Below the pieces are notes generated by a model, which saw nothing but the letters and a program-made list of their open reading frames with translations, was not told the DNA's origin and ran no database searches. From Allomyces macrogynus ATCC 38327 (Eukaryota > Blastocladiomycota > Blastocladiomycetes > Blastocladiales > Blastocladiaceae), in assembly GCA_000151295.1 (NCBI GenBank), contig GG745333.1, positions 330,971-394,970 on the forward strand: 64,000 nt of DNA, in the 5' to 3' direction. Both the position numbers and the translations under genes were made by a program. Below are positions 22,834 through 33,258 of the stretch, piece after piece. Numbering within the stretch: position 1 is the first letter of the stretch; each line of letters starts with the position of its first letter.

Positions 22834-23647
22834 TCAACCTAAAATCCCAGCTTGACCACATGGCCCAGAGCCCATGGTCCCTGTGACGGCCATCAAGAGC
22901 TTCTTCTCGAGCACCTCATACGATGGTAGGGCGGCAAGTCGATGCAGTTGACATTGTTCGCGAGCGCCTTTGGCAGCGCCTGGATGTCTACTTGAGCGCG
23001 ATGAATCGCTAACATGCATGGGCCGTCGATCGCCTCCAGGTCCTGGAACCCAGTGGACGGAATGCGTGACGTGCCTGTGGCAAACTGCAGCAGACGTGCG
23101 CGCTTCTCATTGTCCCACGTCCGCACGCATTGCCAGAACCAGGCAATGACCGGGTCCGACTCTTTGTACACGAGGTAGACCGAGAGCTTGGCCCAGACAA
23201 CGTCAAACTCGGCGATCCCATTGATTAGCAGCTCGAGTTTGTGCTCTTCAAAGGCTGAGATCACGGTTTCGGGCACAAGCTCAAGCAGACCTTGCTGGAA
23301 CGCGTTCAGCTGCTCCTCCATTTGCTTACAATATACCACTCAGTGATTTTCTCGAGGTACTCGCGCTTGTTCTCTTCAGTCACAAGAATGTCGCGGCCAC
23401 CTGGTACAAGATCAATCATCTCGCACTCAGACAGGCTTGTCGACATGGTCAGTCTGCGTTTGCTGGGAATGTCATTTTCGAGAATCCAGTTCAGCGGTTC
23501 GTAGTAGTCTACGTTAAACGACTCCATGTCCTTTACCGTGATCTGATGCTTGAGAATCGCCTTGTAAAACGTCCCGACAAACGGGGCGTCGAGGAAAAAA
23601 CTGTGGGAGATGGCAAGCCCAACTTCACGACCTAGATCAGGCGACAT
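22834..23647 (-). pseudogene. HECT ubiquitin-ligase domain fragment, inactive
   Basis: The minus strand encodes a piece of a NEDD4/RSP5-type HECT domain: [52 protein letters not shown] and IDLPPY are all present. It is clearly related to the intact RSP5 at 54747-57731. C2 and WW domains are missing. The frame changes near 23325 (after EWYIVSK) and again near 22925 (after LPPY), where YEVLEKKLLMAV continues the alignment. The catalytic HTCFN of RSP5 reads ANNVN here, so the active-site Cys is lost. This supports real loss of function, independent of the frameshifts. Confidence 0.75.
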
Positions 23648-23814
23648 GGGATGGGAAAAATTGGTGTGGAGACTGGCCGCGTAAAGACCAGGAACTTAAG
23701 CAGTGAGTACCAATGAACCGGAATTAGGTGAGATGCTTCGGGTTGATGGCCGCCAATTTGGGGTTTATTGTCAGTGTGCGCCTGTAGAGTTCGACAACAC
23801 AGAATGCAATTACA

Positions 23815-24694
23815 TTAGAAAGTCCTCCATCCGGCAGGCAACAGGCTCTGAAGCTCCCGCAGTAAACCGCCAAGCTGCCGGGAGCTGAATGCGATCTGCG
23901 CCGGATAAGAGTGGAGCACGGTTGACAGCTTGTTGTTCTTGGCCACGTGTGTCATGGTCAGACCTTTACCAAATAAAAATCTTTGCAGTCACGATTTGAA
24001 TGCCCGGATCCGGCCGGACAAGTCCAAGTAAGCGTTGGTTTCTGGCTACAGGACGGTAATAGCTTGTGAGATGAAACCGATTGAGTAGGAAGCGAACAGG
24101 TACACAGATCAAATCGCACTAGATGACAAGCACAATCACATCCACCTCGCCACCAACCTCGCAAATCTTGTCTAGTGCTTCCGTCAGATTCCGTTCGCGT
24201 TTCGGATCCTTGTCCTTGATCCCCGGCACTTCAATGATTTCGAGCGCAAAGTGCGCTGCCTCTTCCTCGCTCAATGGCATAGGCTGGAGCGTGAACCGAT
24301 CCGTGTAACTTTCCAAGGCATCGAGGTAAGCTTCAGCGCAACTGTGCTCGTTATGTTGGGCGACGTTCGTCTCTGCACTGTTGATCCACGAAGTCAGCAA
24401 GCGAGGTTGACCGCCGTCTTCACAGAGGCCGAATCGGATCCGGGTTGAGTCAACGCGACTTCGATGCATCGTCACGGCTGGCTCACTGCATGTTGTTGCT
24501 GTGTCAAAGTTGCTTGATGCATCAGAGCCAGAGTCGGTCAAAGGCGCATCTGGTTGATTGGCGGCAATAGGCTTCTGACGAGTGCGTTTCCCACCTCCCA
24601 CTGGACCGAGAAGGATGAGACGCATTGGTGGGTCTTGGATCTTGAGGGTGAACTTGACCTGCAGGGGAGGGGGGCTCTTACCTTGGGGCTCCAT
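23815..24694 (-). CDS. P-loop GTPase-like protein, possibly AIG1/septin-like, partial
   Basis: From ATG 24694 the frame has LILLGPVGGGKRT, a near P-loop whose usual Ser/Thr after Lys is Arg. About 150 residues later comes EIIEVPGIKDKD, like a switch-II/G3 region, then a helix and VDVIVLVI before TAG at 24119-24121. The spacing resembles AIG1-type or septin-type GTPases. A 46-residue frame downstream (ATG 23955 to TAA 23815, ending LLRELQSLLPAGW) may be a later exon. The G4 motif is not visible, so the gene is either spliced in a way I could not resolve or truncated. Loss of the P-loop Ser/Thr would weaken nucleotide binding. The family assignment is tentative. Confidence 0.35.
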
Positions 24695-24800
24695 GTTTGT
24701 TTGCCCCGCGCCCTGCGCCAGCCGAGTACAAAGGCAAAATTGCGAATATACTGCACTCGCAAGGTACTCGCGGTTCAGGTAGCAAAACTTTTCATGCAAA

Positions 24801-24871
24801 ATGTTTCCACGTCAGTGGTATTTTCCCAAAGTTTCCAGACCACTGTGAGAGTGATATGTTTCCACGTCAGT
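24801..24871. repeat. short direct repeat in a gene-poor gap
   Basis: The 16 bases atgtttccacgtcagt occur at 24801-24816 and again at 24856-24871. The surrounding 24695-25131 region has no gene I can support. Confidence 0.8.
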
Positions 24872-25131
24872 ACGATCTTGCCTAACGGCCTGTCCGCAAG
24901 ATTGATCGAGCATCTGATCGACTGGTGGGGAGTCCCTCGCTCTGTGGAGCCTACTGTGGAACCTCAATATTATTGTACGGGGTTAACCCTTTATTCGTTT
25001 CCATTGGACCAGGGGGCATCGCTGGGCCGACTAGTACACTTTCACGGCAATCAACTGGACAATCGATTTGAACATGGGTGGCAGTACGAGCAAATATCTG
25101 TCAGCATAAACAAGCACGGAATTCATTTGTC

Positions 25132-25971
25132 TTATCTCTCGTTCCCCTCGACCACCTCGCGCATCACGCGCACGACCGCCTCCACTTCATCGTCGACCGC
25201 TTGGTCCACGGCACTCGCGAGCGGCACTGCTGCGGCCAGCGCGCGCACGTGGCGATCGCGGAATCGTGGTAGGTCGAGCTGCGCAAGCACGCGCGACAGC
25301 AGCACCGACTCGCTTGCCGACGACCCAGACCGCAGCAGCAACCCGAGAATGTCGTCAACGTCGCGCAGGACCGCACGCCGTACGCTGTCGAGGTCGGCAT
25401 TGGGCGCACCCGCCGCAGCCACGGCCGCGTCAATCGCAGACTCCAGCCGCGGTCGCGCGGCAGTCGCAATCTGCACTGGACGCGGCGCGTCGGTCGCGAG
25501 AGCAGCGGCAATGGCGGCGCGGTCCGGGCCAGGACGCGCGGCGGCAGGAGGGGCCACGAGGTGATCGTCGGCAGCACCGGTTGCGTCGCCATGGTCGACG
25601 TGCTCAATTTCCATGGGTGGGAGCGCCGCGGATACGGCGAGGGCGAGCGCAGCGACGTCGTCGTCGTCGAGGTCCATAGCATCGTCCAGGGTGGTGCTCT
25701 CAAAATGTGCGGGGACGGATGACTCGGGCGCAGGAACATCGCTGGTTGTCGGGTGCGAAACAGTGCTAGGTGTTGGTTGGGCACAGTCCTCGTCCATGGG
25801 TTCCGGGCGAGCCCGCTGATGCCCGTGGCCCTGGCAAGCATCTGCGTGACCATTGACAATGGTCTTCGTTGCCTTGTCCTCGTCCATGGTATCGCCGTCG
25901 GGCCGTAACGGTGTAACCGTTGGCACCGGAGCGGGCACCGCGAGACGCATGCTTGCGGGGAAGGTGGCCAT
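25132..25971 (-). CDS. uncharacterised acidic, alanine-rich protein
   Basis: ATG 25971 (MATFPASMRL) opens a 279-residue frame; an in-frame ATG at 26052 would add 27 residues. The first half is disordered, with two MDED motifs and many Pro, Thr and Ser residues. The second half is Ala/Asp/Arg-rich and probably helical (AAALATDAP, SAIDAAVAAAGA, VRRAVLRDVDDILGLLLR, VLAQLDLPRFRDRHVRALAAA). No known domain is recognised. Even codon composition over the whole length and a Kozak-like context (ccatgg on the coding strand) make it likely to be real. Confidence 0.45.
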   Translation of the reverse strand: MATFPASMRLAVPAPVPTVTPLRPDGDTMDEDKATKTIVNGHADACQGHGHQRARPEPMDEDCAQPTPSTVSHPTTSDVPAPESSVPAHFESTTLDDAMDLDDDDVAALALAVSAALPPMEIEHVDHGDATGAADDHLVAPPAAARPGPDRAAIAAALATDAPRPVQIATAARPRLESAIDAAVAAAGAPNADLDSVRRAVLRDVDDILGLLLRSGSSASESVLLSRVLAQLDLPRFRDRHVRALAAAVPLASAVDQAVDDEVEAVVRVMREVVEGNER

Positions 25972-26508
25972 GGCGAGTCTCGGAAAGCAAACGGGGGCGA
26001 GGAAGTGATTTGGTTGGCGGTGAAGCTTCTTTTGCAGCAAGTCGTCGAGCACTGGTGGTGGGTGGTGACGCTTGGCAAAAGGTGCGTGTTAGATGACAGC
26101 GTCCGTTGCCGCTAACGCGTCGCCAACGCGAACGACCCATGATTCTGTGGGCCCAAACCGGGCGGACAGGCTGTGGACAACACGCGGCGCACAAAACCAG
26201 CGACACGACAGCATGGTGAGGCCCGCTGGCGGTCGATCGTGCAAGCCAACCAGGGTTCAGAATTGCACTTGCCGACCGTCTCCTCCCTCTCCCTCTCGCA
26301 CTCTCTCTCGTCACGAGCGTCTGTCGATAATGACTTTCTAGTCCCCGATCATACTTCTTCACCTCAGTACGAGGAGTGTATTGCCCTTGCCGCGCATTTT
26401 ATGGCACCTGCACTCCTTACGCGGCTGACGGATCGGTCCATGCCAACCCGCACCGCCGGCTAGTCAACCGCAACCGCCTCCCATTCACGACCGCTTCCAC
26501 GACCAGCC

Positions 26509-26935
26509 ATGGACCGCGTCTCGGCACTCGCGCACCAAGCCGAGCACCCGAATGCCGCCGCGATCGCCATCGCGAGCGCGCTCGCTGCGCCGGCGCTCGC
26601 GAGCACCGGGCTCGTCGCCGTCGCGACGGCCATGGGCTTCCACGCGACGGGCATCGTCGTTTGCCGCCAAGCTCATGAGCGCATACACCGGCACGACCGC
26701 GGCCGGGTCGGTAGTCGCGACGCTCCAGGCCGCGGGCGCCACAGGCCACGCCGCGTTTGCGCTCGGCCCAGCGCTCGCGATCAGTGGTGCCGATGGTGCC
26801 GTGGGCGGCGCTGCCGCGGCCAAGTGGCCGCCGCAGATGTGGGCCGGGACCGTCTGGAGCAAGTGCCGCCGCGCCATGAGCGCGTTCACGGGTAGGGACG
26901 GGAATGAAGAGCATGTGGTAGAAGAGGAGATGTAA
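26509..26935 (+). CDS. IFI6/IFI27 (ISG12)-like membrane protein, copy 1, one frame break
   Basis: ATG 26509 gives an Ala/Gly-rich hydrophobic protein with the family pattern TGLVAVATAMGFHATGI, followed one frame over by FAAKLMSAYTG, AAGSVVATLQAAGATG. In ISG12-family proteins these blocks are contiguous (GF...GI..GS.AA..MS......GG....VA.LQ..GA.G). A one- or two-base loss near 26655 explains the break. There is no room for an intron. Animal family members are small mitochondrial or nuclear-envelope membrane proteins that influence apoptosis and antiviral responses. The role in fungi is unknown. It is the first of up to six copies on the + strand. Confidence 0.6.
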
Positions 26936-27545
26936 TTGAGTGCGACGACGACAGCGCACTCCAGCAGTACGACGGCGCCGCGGACGGGGAAGGCGACGTC
27001 GGGTGCTGGCGATGTGCGTGCAGCTGGGAGCCCAGACGTGCCCGTGGGCGATTTAAAGTGACGTGCGTGACAAGGTTTGTGGCCGACCTCATCGGCAAAG
27101 TGGAGTGGCATGATCATATGTTGGACGAGACCGTAAACTGGATCTCGAAACAAATGCTGGAAGGAGCAGGATGAAGGAATTGCCATCTGAGAATGGAACC
27201 ATAAGAAAGATGAGAGCTGCCTCAGGACGTATCGAAGAGCTTGTTGGTGCTCCTCCAGAGCGGATCAACACCAGGCATTTGTGGAGCCTCGGAGAGATTG
27301 GAGCGTCAAAGGTCAGATTCGCTGAAATGTACGTGTCTCTTGCTCCCAACACGCCAAAAAAGCGATGCAGCAAGCTACGTCGAAGTACCTGATGAACGTT
27401 CTCCGTCGCCATTGTGCGGTGTGGCCCCCACAACCTGTCTCCTGTTGTGCAGTTCCTGGGAGGAAAAAAAGGCAAGTGTTGGGAATCCTGGGTGATCAGC
27501 CATCGCGAAAGAACAAGACATGACAAGTATTGTATTTCCATGCGC
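26936..27545. other. intergenic region, 0.6 kb
   Basis: No supportable gene. Short open frames on both strands lack homology or a consistent start. Confidence 0.35.
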
Positions 27546-28355
27546 TCAAACGACTGGGCGGGCCTCAACCGTGTCCAGAAACAAATCGTCAACAAGCTGC
27601 TCGCCTGACGTGAACAAGCGCACCGAAACACAGCTAATGTTTTCGTCCGACCCCAAATAGATTGGACCCTTGGGGAAACGCCACTGAATATAATATCCGT
27701 TGGTCGAGATCAGCGTCACATTGTCAGCGCGCGCAAGTGTGATGCATGTGACCTCGCCATCAGCCCCAAGCATCGGGCCCTGAACGTTGATTTCGAAGTG
27801 GATCTTGGGCAGCGCCTTGTTACACTTGAGCCGCAAAAAAAAATCCCAGTTGCCATTGGCAAGGTCGAAATCCGCTGTCGAGATCTGAAGACCATTAATG
27901 AGAGACTGGTTCATATGGCATGGTTGGCCAAGAAGAGCGTTGGGAAATACATAAGACACGTACGTCGAGGGATTCCGATTTGACGCGCAGCACCTTGCCA
28001 TCCGAACCTTTCTCGTCATAAGTGACGCGAATCCATTGTGGATCGCCAACCTGCTCCCCGCGAAACGCTTGCACGGCGAGCTGCTTGACCGCGACTATGA
28101 GAACCGATATCAGCGCGCTGCGTCGGACCTGTTCCGTCGTGAAGTCTGGTCGCTCGGCATTGTACCTCGCTCAGTCGAGGTGCCGGACGTCTTTGGGGGT
28201 TCCGGAGTTGTGACCGTTGCGGCAGCAGCGCGGGTGTGCGGGGTGTCGAGGTCATCGACCAGATCAGTGTTGCCATCCATGGTAGCAGTTGGGTTGTCAA
28301 CGATGTTGGGCAGAGGGGATGGCAATGTGAGCACATGCGCGTTTTTAGCGCTCAA
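27546..28355 (-). CDS. paralogue of the RavA-like gene's C-terminal region, lacking the ATPase
   Basis: Two exons, 27964-28094 and 27546-27884, are direct relatives of the last exons of the AAA+ gene immediately upstream on the same strand. The first contains QAFRGEQVGDPQWIR (QAFRGDYVGEPNWIR there). The second contains ISTADFDLANGNWDFFLRLK, ALPKIHFEINVQ and LFLDTVEARPV. The first shared exon is 131 nt in both genes and has the same phase. Upstream, a Thr/Pro/Asp-rich frame from ATG 28355 may be the first exon, but its phase at the likely donor does not fit. No AAA+ module is present. The tail may be a beta-rich binding domain that works alone. Function unknown. Confidence 0.55.
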
Positions 28356-28744
28356 ATATATGACTGCGCCAACCGCGTCAGTTGCAGGCTCGATCCTCCT
28401 GATGATGACAGCTTTATGCCCAGCTATGACAGTGTTCTGTTCTTCGGATCCACGCCACTCCGCCAGTCCGCGCCAATCCTGTTTTGTGAGTTCAGGATGA
28501 AAGCCTCTCTAACTTAGGCCAAACCTCCGTGGGGGACCTTGAGAATGGGGGCGGTGCCAGAAAGTGGCATTTCAATACGTGCTGATCTGGTGAGGAGCCT
28601 CCATCTCGACATCGGGGTGAAAGTGACAGGCAACTGCAGAGCACGCCCTGACTGAGAAGCAAGTAGCGAGGAACCTGAAGGCACTGACCAAAAGTCGTGG
28701 CAGATCGGCCATGAACGAAAAAAAGACCAATACGTTTCCATCAT
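28356..28744. other. gap between the two RavA-tail genes
   Basis: About 390 bases with no supported gene. A 76-residue minus-strand frame (28514-28744) has no recognisable similarity. Confidence 0.3.
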
Positions 28745-30863
28745 TCACACTGGGTGCGCCTCGACTGTGTCCAAAAACAACTTGTCAATGCGGTTGTTTC
28801 TCGACATAAACAAGCGCAGCGACACTTTGCTCAGGCCCTTGCTCGACTGAATGTCAATGGTCCCTGCGGGAACTTCCACTTGATGTAGAGACCGCCGTTG
28901 GAAACCAATTGGACATTCCTCGGGGGCGGGCAAGCGTGCGCGACAACCCCACGAGCTGGTCGTCGGCGCCCATGGCCGTCGTTCGGACATTGATCTCGAC
29001 ATTGATCTTGGGGAGCGCACCGCCAGCCTTGAGCCGCAGGAAAAAGTCCCATTTGCCGTTGGCGAGCTGGAATTCGGTGGTGGAGATCTGTGGGGCCGGG
29101 AAAGCACAAGCCCAGTCAGTTCGCATGCTTGCAACAATGGAGAGGGGAAGAGAGGAAAGGAGCAAACAAACGTTGAGCCAATCCACTCGGACGCGTAGGA
29201 CTTGGCCCTTGGAGCTCGTGTTGTCGTTCATGGCCCGAATCCAGTTTGGTTCGCCAACGTAGTCGCCGCGGAACGCTTGCGCCGCTGCGAGCTCGACGAC
29301 AGCTAATAGATCATTAATAGATTTCGATGCCAGTCTTTCAAAATCAGAAATTTCACCACAACGAGCACGCTCAGCAACTCTCCACGTACCTCGTTCAGCA
29401 GCAGATCCTGACTGACTCGATGACAATGACCCCGGCAACCCACGTGTCCTGGCCTTCTCCGCTTCCGTGCGCTTCCGCTCCTCCTCTTCCTCGCGGTCGA
29501 GCTCACTCGTATTGATACGGTCGTCGTGCCGAAGCATGGTCAGGAGTGTGCGGTGCTTGCCGTCTTTGGCCGCCTGCAGCACTTTCCCGTCGTTGCACGA
29601 TGGATCCGTGCCCGTGTCCTTGAGCAGGTCGACGACCTCGTCCACGGCCCCGGCGCGAACAAGGTCGGCGAGAATCTCCGAGTAGAGGGCGCACTTGATG
29701 GCGTTAGGAAGAAACAGGTGGTCGCGAATCGCATCGACCATCCACCTGGCCTCCTTAAGGTTCTTGATGAGCGGCGGCAACGCGCGGCACATCTCGGCGA
29801 GAACGCGCTTGGTCACGGCGTCGCGCTGCTTTTTCGTACGCCACGACATGTAGGACAGCGGCCACAGATCGAGCACGCACGGCTTGGTCCCACGGCCGTG
29901 CAAGAAGGCCGTAACGCGCAACATATCCGAGAACATGACGATCCCTCGGTTTGTGACCACGTCGCCGCAATACACTTCCTGTGACCGCGTCTGAATCGTG
30001 TCGGGCTGTGGTTTTTCCTCGCCGGCCGTGTTGAGCGAATTGGCATAGTCGACAAGCGTCATGAACGTCGTGTGCACGTCGTTCGGGAGCGGTGTGATGC
30101 GCATTTCGTCGAGCGCGTCGAGCAGCGTGTAAATGTCGGCGTCAAGGTCGAGCCGCGTCGGTTCGTTCTTGGCTGACGCGCGTGCTGGCTGGCCCCCACC
30201 GGCAGCCGCAGCAGAGGCCTTGGCCTCTGCGACAGCCGCGCGGTACCGTTTATGCGGCCGCGACTTGCGTACCTGCTCGGTGAGCGCATCACGGAGTTTG
30301 CCGCACGGGAGCCCGCCGACGTAGACGCGCAGCGGAAAGCGGTCCAGCAGCGGCGACTGGCCCGGGTCGAGAAACGTTTCATTCGACGCGGCGACCGTGA
30401 AATGCAGTGGGACCGGGTCGTTGTTGGGCCCATTGGCAAAGACGCGCTCGTTGAGCAGCCCGAGCAAAATCGAGAGCACGTTGCGGTTGGCCTTGAAGAT
30501 CTCGTCGAGAAAGACGAGTTCAGCGGTCGGCAGCATGCCCTTGGTGTTGACCATGATCTGTGACTCCTTTTTCAGCACGCTCAAGTCGACGGGCCCAACG
30601 AGCGTCTCGGTGGACATGGACGCGTGCAACAAATTCTTGTAGCTCGTCGCGTAGACGCGTCCAAACAGGTCGTTGACGGCCTTGGACTTGGCGGTGCCTG
30701 GTGGGCCGAGAATCAGCACGTTTTGGCCTGTGAGCAGGCCGAACATGAGCAGGCGCAGACACTCGTCGCGGTCGACAAGGTCTCGATTGAGATCGTCCAG
30801 GATCTTCGTGGCCTTGGCGTGCACGGCCGACGCGATCGGGTTATACACTGGGTCGCCAATCAT
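28745..30863 (-). CDS. RavA/MoxR-type AAA+ ATPase with unique C-terminal domain
   Basis: Exons at 29390-30863, 29172-29302 and 28745-29087 join in phase. Residues 1-340 form a MoxR-clade AAA+ module: Walker A GPPGTAKS, ASMSTETLVGPVD, Walker B LVFLDEIFKAN, a pre-sensor LLNERVFANG, sensor 1 VAASNE, and LLDRFPLRVYV. This arrangement is closest to bacterial RavA, a chaperone-like ATPase. A helical and acidic linker (EEEEERKRTEAEKAR) follows, then about 150 residues shared with the neighbouring paralogue. The last exon appears to need one added base near 28930 (a C run) and another near 28860 to stay in frame to LFLDTVEAHPV at 28745. Partner proteins such as a vWA protein are not visible nearby. 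Confidence 0.75.
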
Positions 30864-31186
30864 GATGATGTGGAACTTGGGCAGCGATGGACGACAGTGC
30901 AGCTTGGTGGAGAGGACGAGGGGCTCGGAGCGGGCGCGGGAACGGGCGCGGACGCGTTTTTCAAGTCGTCAGCAACCGTGCAGGTAACCCGCGTCAGTTG
31001 AGGAGCGAGGCCGGCGTCGGCTCGAGCTGAGCTGGGGCGGGTTGCTGGCGACTAACGTGTACCCCCAGGCGAGCAGAGCCATCCACGTCAGAATCACTTT
31101 GCGACCAAGTCACTCAAGCACAAGACATTTCGAGTTCTCTTGCTCACCAGTCATCCAACCAGTCGGACCATGGCATTTGCTGCACC
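30864..31186. promoter_or_regulatory. divergent promoter region
   Basis: 323 bases separate the RavA-like gene (minus) and the F-box/LRR-like gene (plus). No specific motif can be named. Confidence 0.35.
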
Positions 31187-32899
31187 ATGATGTGCACCAT
31201 GCGCTTGGTCGTGGGCCAGTCCCGCCTCGAGGTCCTGCCCGAAGTGCCGCGCGACCTGGTTCTGCGCAGTCTCGCGCGCATCCATCGACTGTCGCTCATC
31301 GTCCTCGCGCGCGCGTCGCCCATACTTTATGCTCCAGCCATGATCACTACGATACGCACCGCGGGCGCGCCATGGGTCCCACTCCCTCGCTCTGGCGCGG
31401 CGGCGCTCGTCTTGCCGGCTCAACACTGTCCTGCCAAATGCGTGCCTGATTGGCTCGACCTCCTCTGCAACGACGCGCCGCAAACTATTGGCCGCCTCGC
31501 GTATCGACTTTCGGAGACGCACCATGGCCTGCCGAAGGTGTATCTTATTGTTCATGCTGCTCTCTCCACCCCAAATGGGTCGTGCTGCTTGACTCGCGAC
31601 GCGCACGCTGGGCTTGTCGCTGATCGCCTGCAGCTCCTGGGACCCATTCCATACCATCAACTGTCGTCGTTGCACCTCAACTATGATACGATAGGACTGG
31701 CCGAATCCGTTCTCGCTCATGCGCGACATGTCTTTTTGACCTTGACCGACGCTGACTCAGCGCACACCATGCTCGGCTCAATTGAATCCATTGGCGGAGT
31801 ACCGCCTATTGTCGCTGACTTGACCGTCCATCTCGAATGTGTCAAGGCTTTACTTCGCGTCGAGCATGCCGCGGCCATGTCCTTCACGGAGCGACTGGCA
31901 CGCATCCTCTCTGCCTCGTGGGTGCGACACTTGCACTTTGATTTTGACGACGACGCGCTCAACTGCCTCTCGGATCCCATGGACCCGGTCCAGGGAGAAG
32001 AATCGGTGCCCACCCTGCTGCATGCGACGCATCTTCTCTTGACGCGCGGTCTGCCCGCGCACGGCACCTTGACCTCGCTCACGCTCCGCGGTCTCGACAT
32101 GGACTCGCTGCCGCACCCTGTGCAGGCCCAGGCGTACCCAGCCCCAATTCCTGCTCCCAACCCGGTCCCTCACCCTGTGCCGCACCAAGTCCCACACAAT
32201 CCCGTCCCGCACAGTGGCTTCGTTGAGCTTCCGAATATGACCCCACCCGCATGGCCTGCGACGTTGCACCACTTTGAGCTCGACCTCGGTTGCGTCGCCG
32301 CGACCCTCCTGTCCCCCATTCTCCCGTCCCTCTCGCGACACGCCACCGCACTCGCGTCGCTTTCCCTCGGAACCATGGACCTGCGCACGACCGCGCCCGC
32401 CATCATCGCGTCCCTTTCCCCCTCTCTGCGCGTGTTCCGCTTACACACAACCCCGTGTCCCGGGTCATTCGCGTCGATCCACGCGCTCGTCGGTGCGCTC
32501 GTGCAAAACTGCCTGCACCTGCACACGCTCGAGCTCGCATTCGGGTATGCGCCGCACCACGCCGACGCCGAACTGCAGGCGTTTGCCCGCGACACAGTTC
32601 CGCTGCTGTGCGGTCTGCGAGAACTATGGAGCGTGGCCATGCGGTGCTCGGTCCTGCATGCCTACGAGGCGTGCCGCGCTGTTTTGAATGCGCTTGCATC
32701 GGCGGTGCCGGACTTGCGCACATTGGATTTGGCGGGACACGCGATGTTGGATGCTGGCGCGGTCGACGCGCTCGAGCCCGTGCTCAAGCGGACGAGGCTT
32801 AAGCGACTGGATGTAAGGTGGACGAAGATGGACGAGGCCGTGCGCGAGACACTGGTGAAGATGAAGCCGGGACTTCAAGTGCTTGTGGAGCCCGTCTAG
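31187..32899 (+). CDS. F-box/LRR-like protein, uncharacterised
   Basis: This is a single-exon frame of 570 residues from ATG 31187. Near the N-terminus, LEVLPEVPRDLVLRSLARIHRL and SLIVLARAS have the spacing of an F-box-like helix bundle. The rest contains irregular leucine-rich segments (LSSLHLNYDTIGL, LTSLTLRGLDMDSL, ASLSLGTMDLR, LHTLELAFGY, LRTLDLAGHAML, LKRLDVRWTKM), consistent with an LRR substrate-binding domain. A Pro/His/Val repeat (PVPHPVPHQVPH) interrupts it at about residues 315-345. If correct, it would be an SCF ubiquitin-ligase adaptor. The LRR pattern is convincing; the F-box is weaker. Confidence 0.55.
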   Translation: MMCTMRLVVGQSRLEVLPEVPRDLVLRSLARIHRLSLIVLARASPILYAPAMITTIRTAGAPWVPLPRSGAAALVLPAQHCPAKCVPDWLDLLCNDAPQTIGRLAYRLSETHHGLPKVYLIVHAALSTPNGSCCLTRDAHAGLVADRLQLLGPIPYHQLSSLHLNYDTIGLAESVLAHARHVFLTLTDADSAHTMLGSIESIGGVPPIVADLTVHLECVKALLRVEHAAAMSFTERLARILSASWVRHLHFDFDDDALNCLSDPMDPVQGEESVPTLLHATHLLLTRGLPAHGTLTSLTLRGLDMDSLPHPVQAQAYPAPIPAPNPVPHPVPHQVPHNPVPHSGFVELPNMTPPAWPATLHHFELDLGCVAATLLSPILPSLSRHATALASLSLGTMDLRTTAPAIIASLSPSLRVFRLHTTPCPGSFASIHALVGALVQNCLHLHTLELAFGYAPHHADAELQAFARDTVPLLCGLRELWSVAMRCSVLHAYEACRAVLNALASAVPDLRTLDLAGHAMLDAGAVDALEPVLKRTRLKRLDVRWTKMDEAVRETLVKMKPGLQVLVEPV

Positions 32900-33258
32900 C
32901 GGCTGGTGCGTGAGGAAGGCTGGGTGAGCCGAGAGGTGGTGGGGGCCGTGTGCGGGATGCTGATTGGGATGAAGATGGGGCTCGAGGTGCTCTTGGAAAG
33001 CTTGTGATACCGATGTGTGGCCAGGAGCGCGCGACGCGACGCGCAAAGACATGCAAGAGTTGACAAATGAAACCGTTCTATTGTATTCATCCCATTTCAC
33101 CCACTGGCTCGGCAACGGACGACGAACAGCAGCATGCCGGTCCGGTCAGAGCGACACGAATCGGGTACAATTCTATGCAATGGAACCGCGTTTCGGTGGC
33201 GCTGCTCTGGCGATGGTACAAACATTATCCGCTGCGCGCACGTTCGACTCGTCACCAC
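32900..33258. other. intergenic region between convergent genes
   Basis: About 360 bases with no supported gene. This is a probable shared 3' UTR/terminator region of the converging 31187 and 33603 genes. Confidence 0.35.

Noticed and set aside
24659..24681. A 23-base intron-like segment (gtaaga to ctgcag) right after the GTPase-like start
   Set aside because: The frame stays open when read straight through, and 23 nt is too short for a normal intron; removing it would break the frame.
24554..25564. 336-codon + strand frame ending in Ser/Arg/Thr-rich sequence
   Set aside because: It is antisense to two minus-strand genes and has no motif.
28745..30863. Recent bacterial transfer of the RavA-like ATPase
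   Set aside because: The gene has introns with the local donor motif and GC like its neighbours. Transfer cannot be claimed without a tree, so I report the gene but not a transfer.
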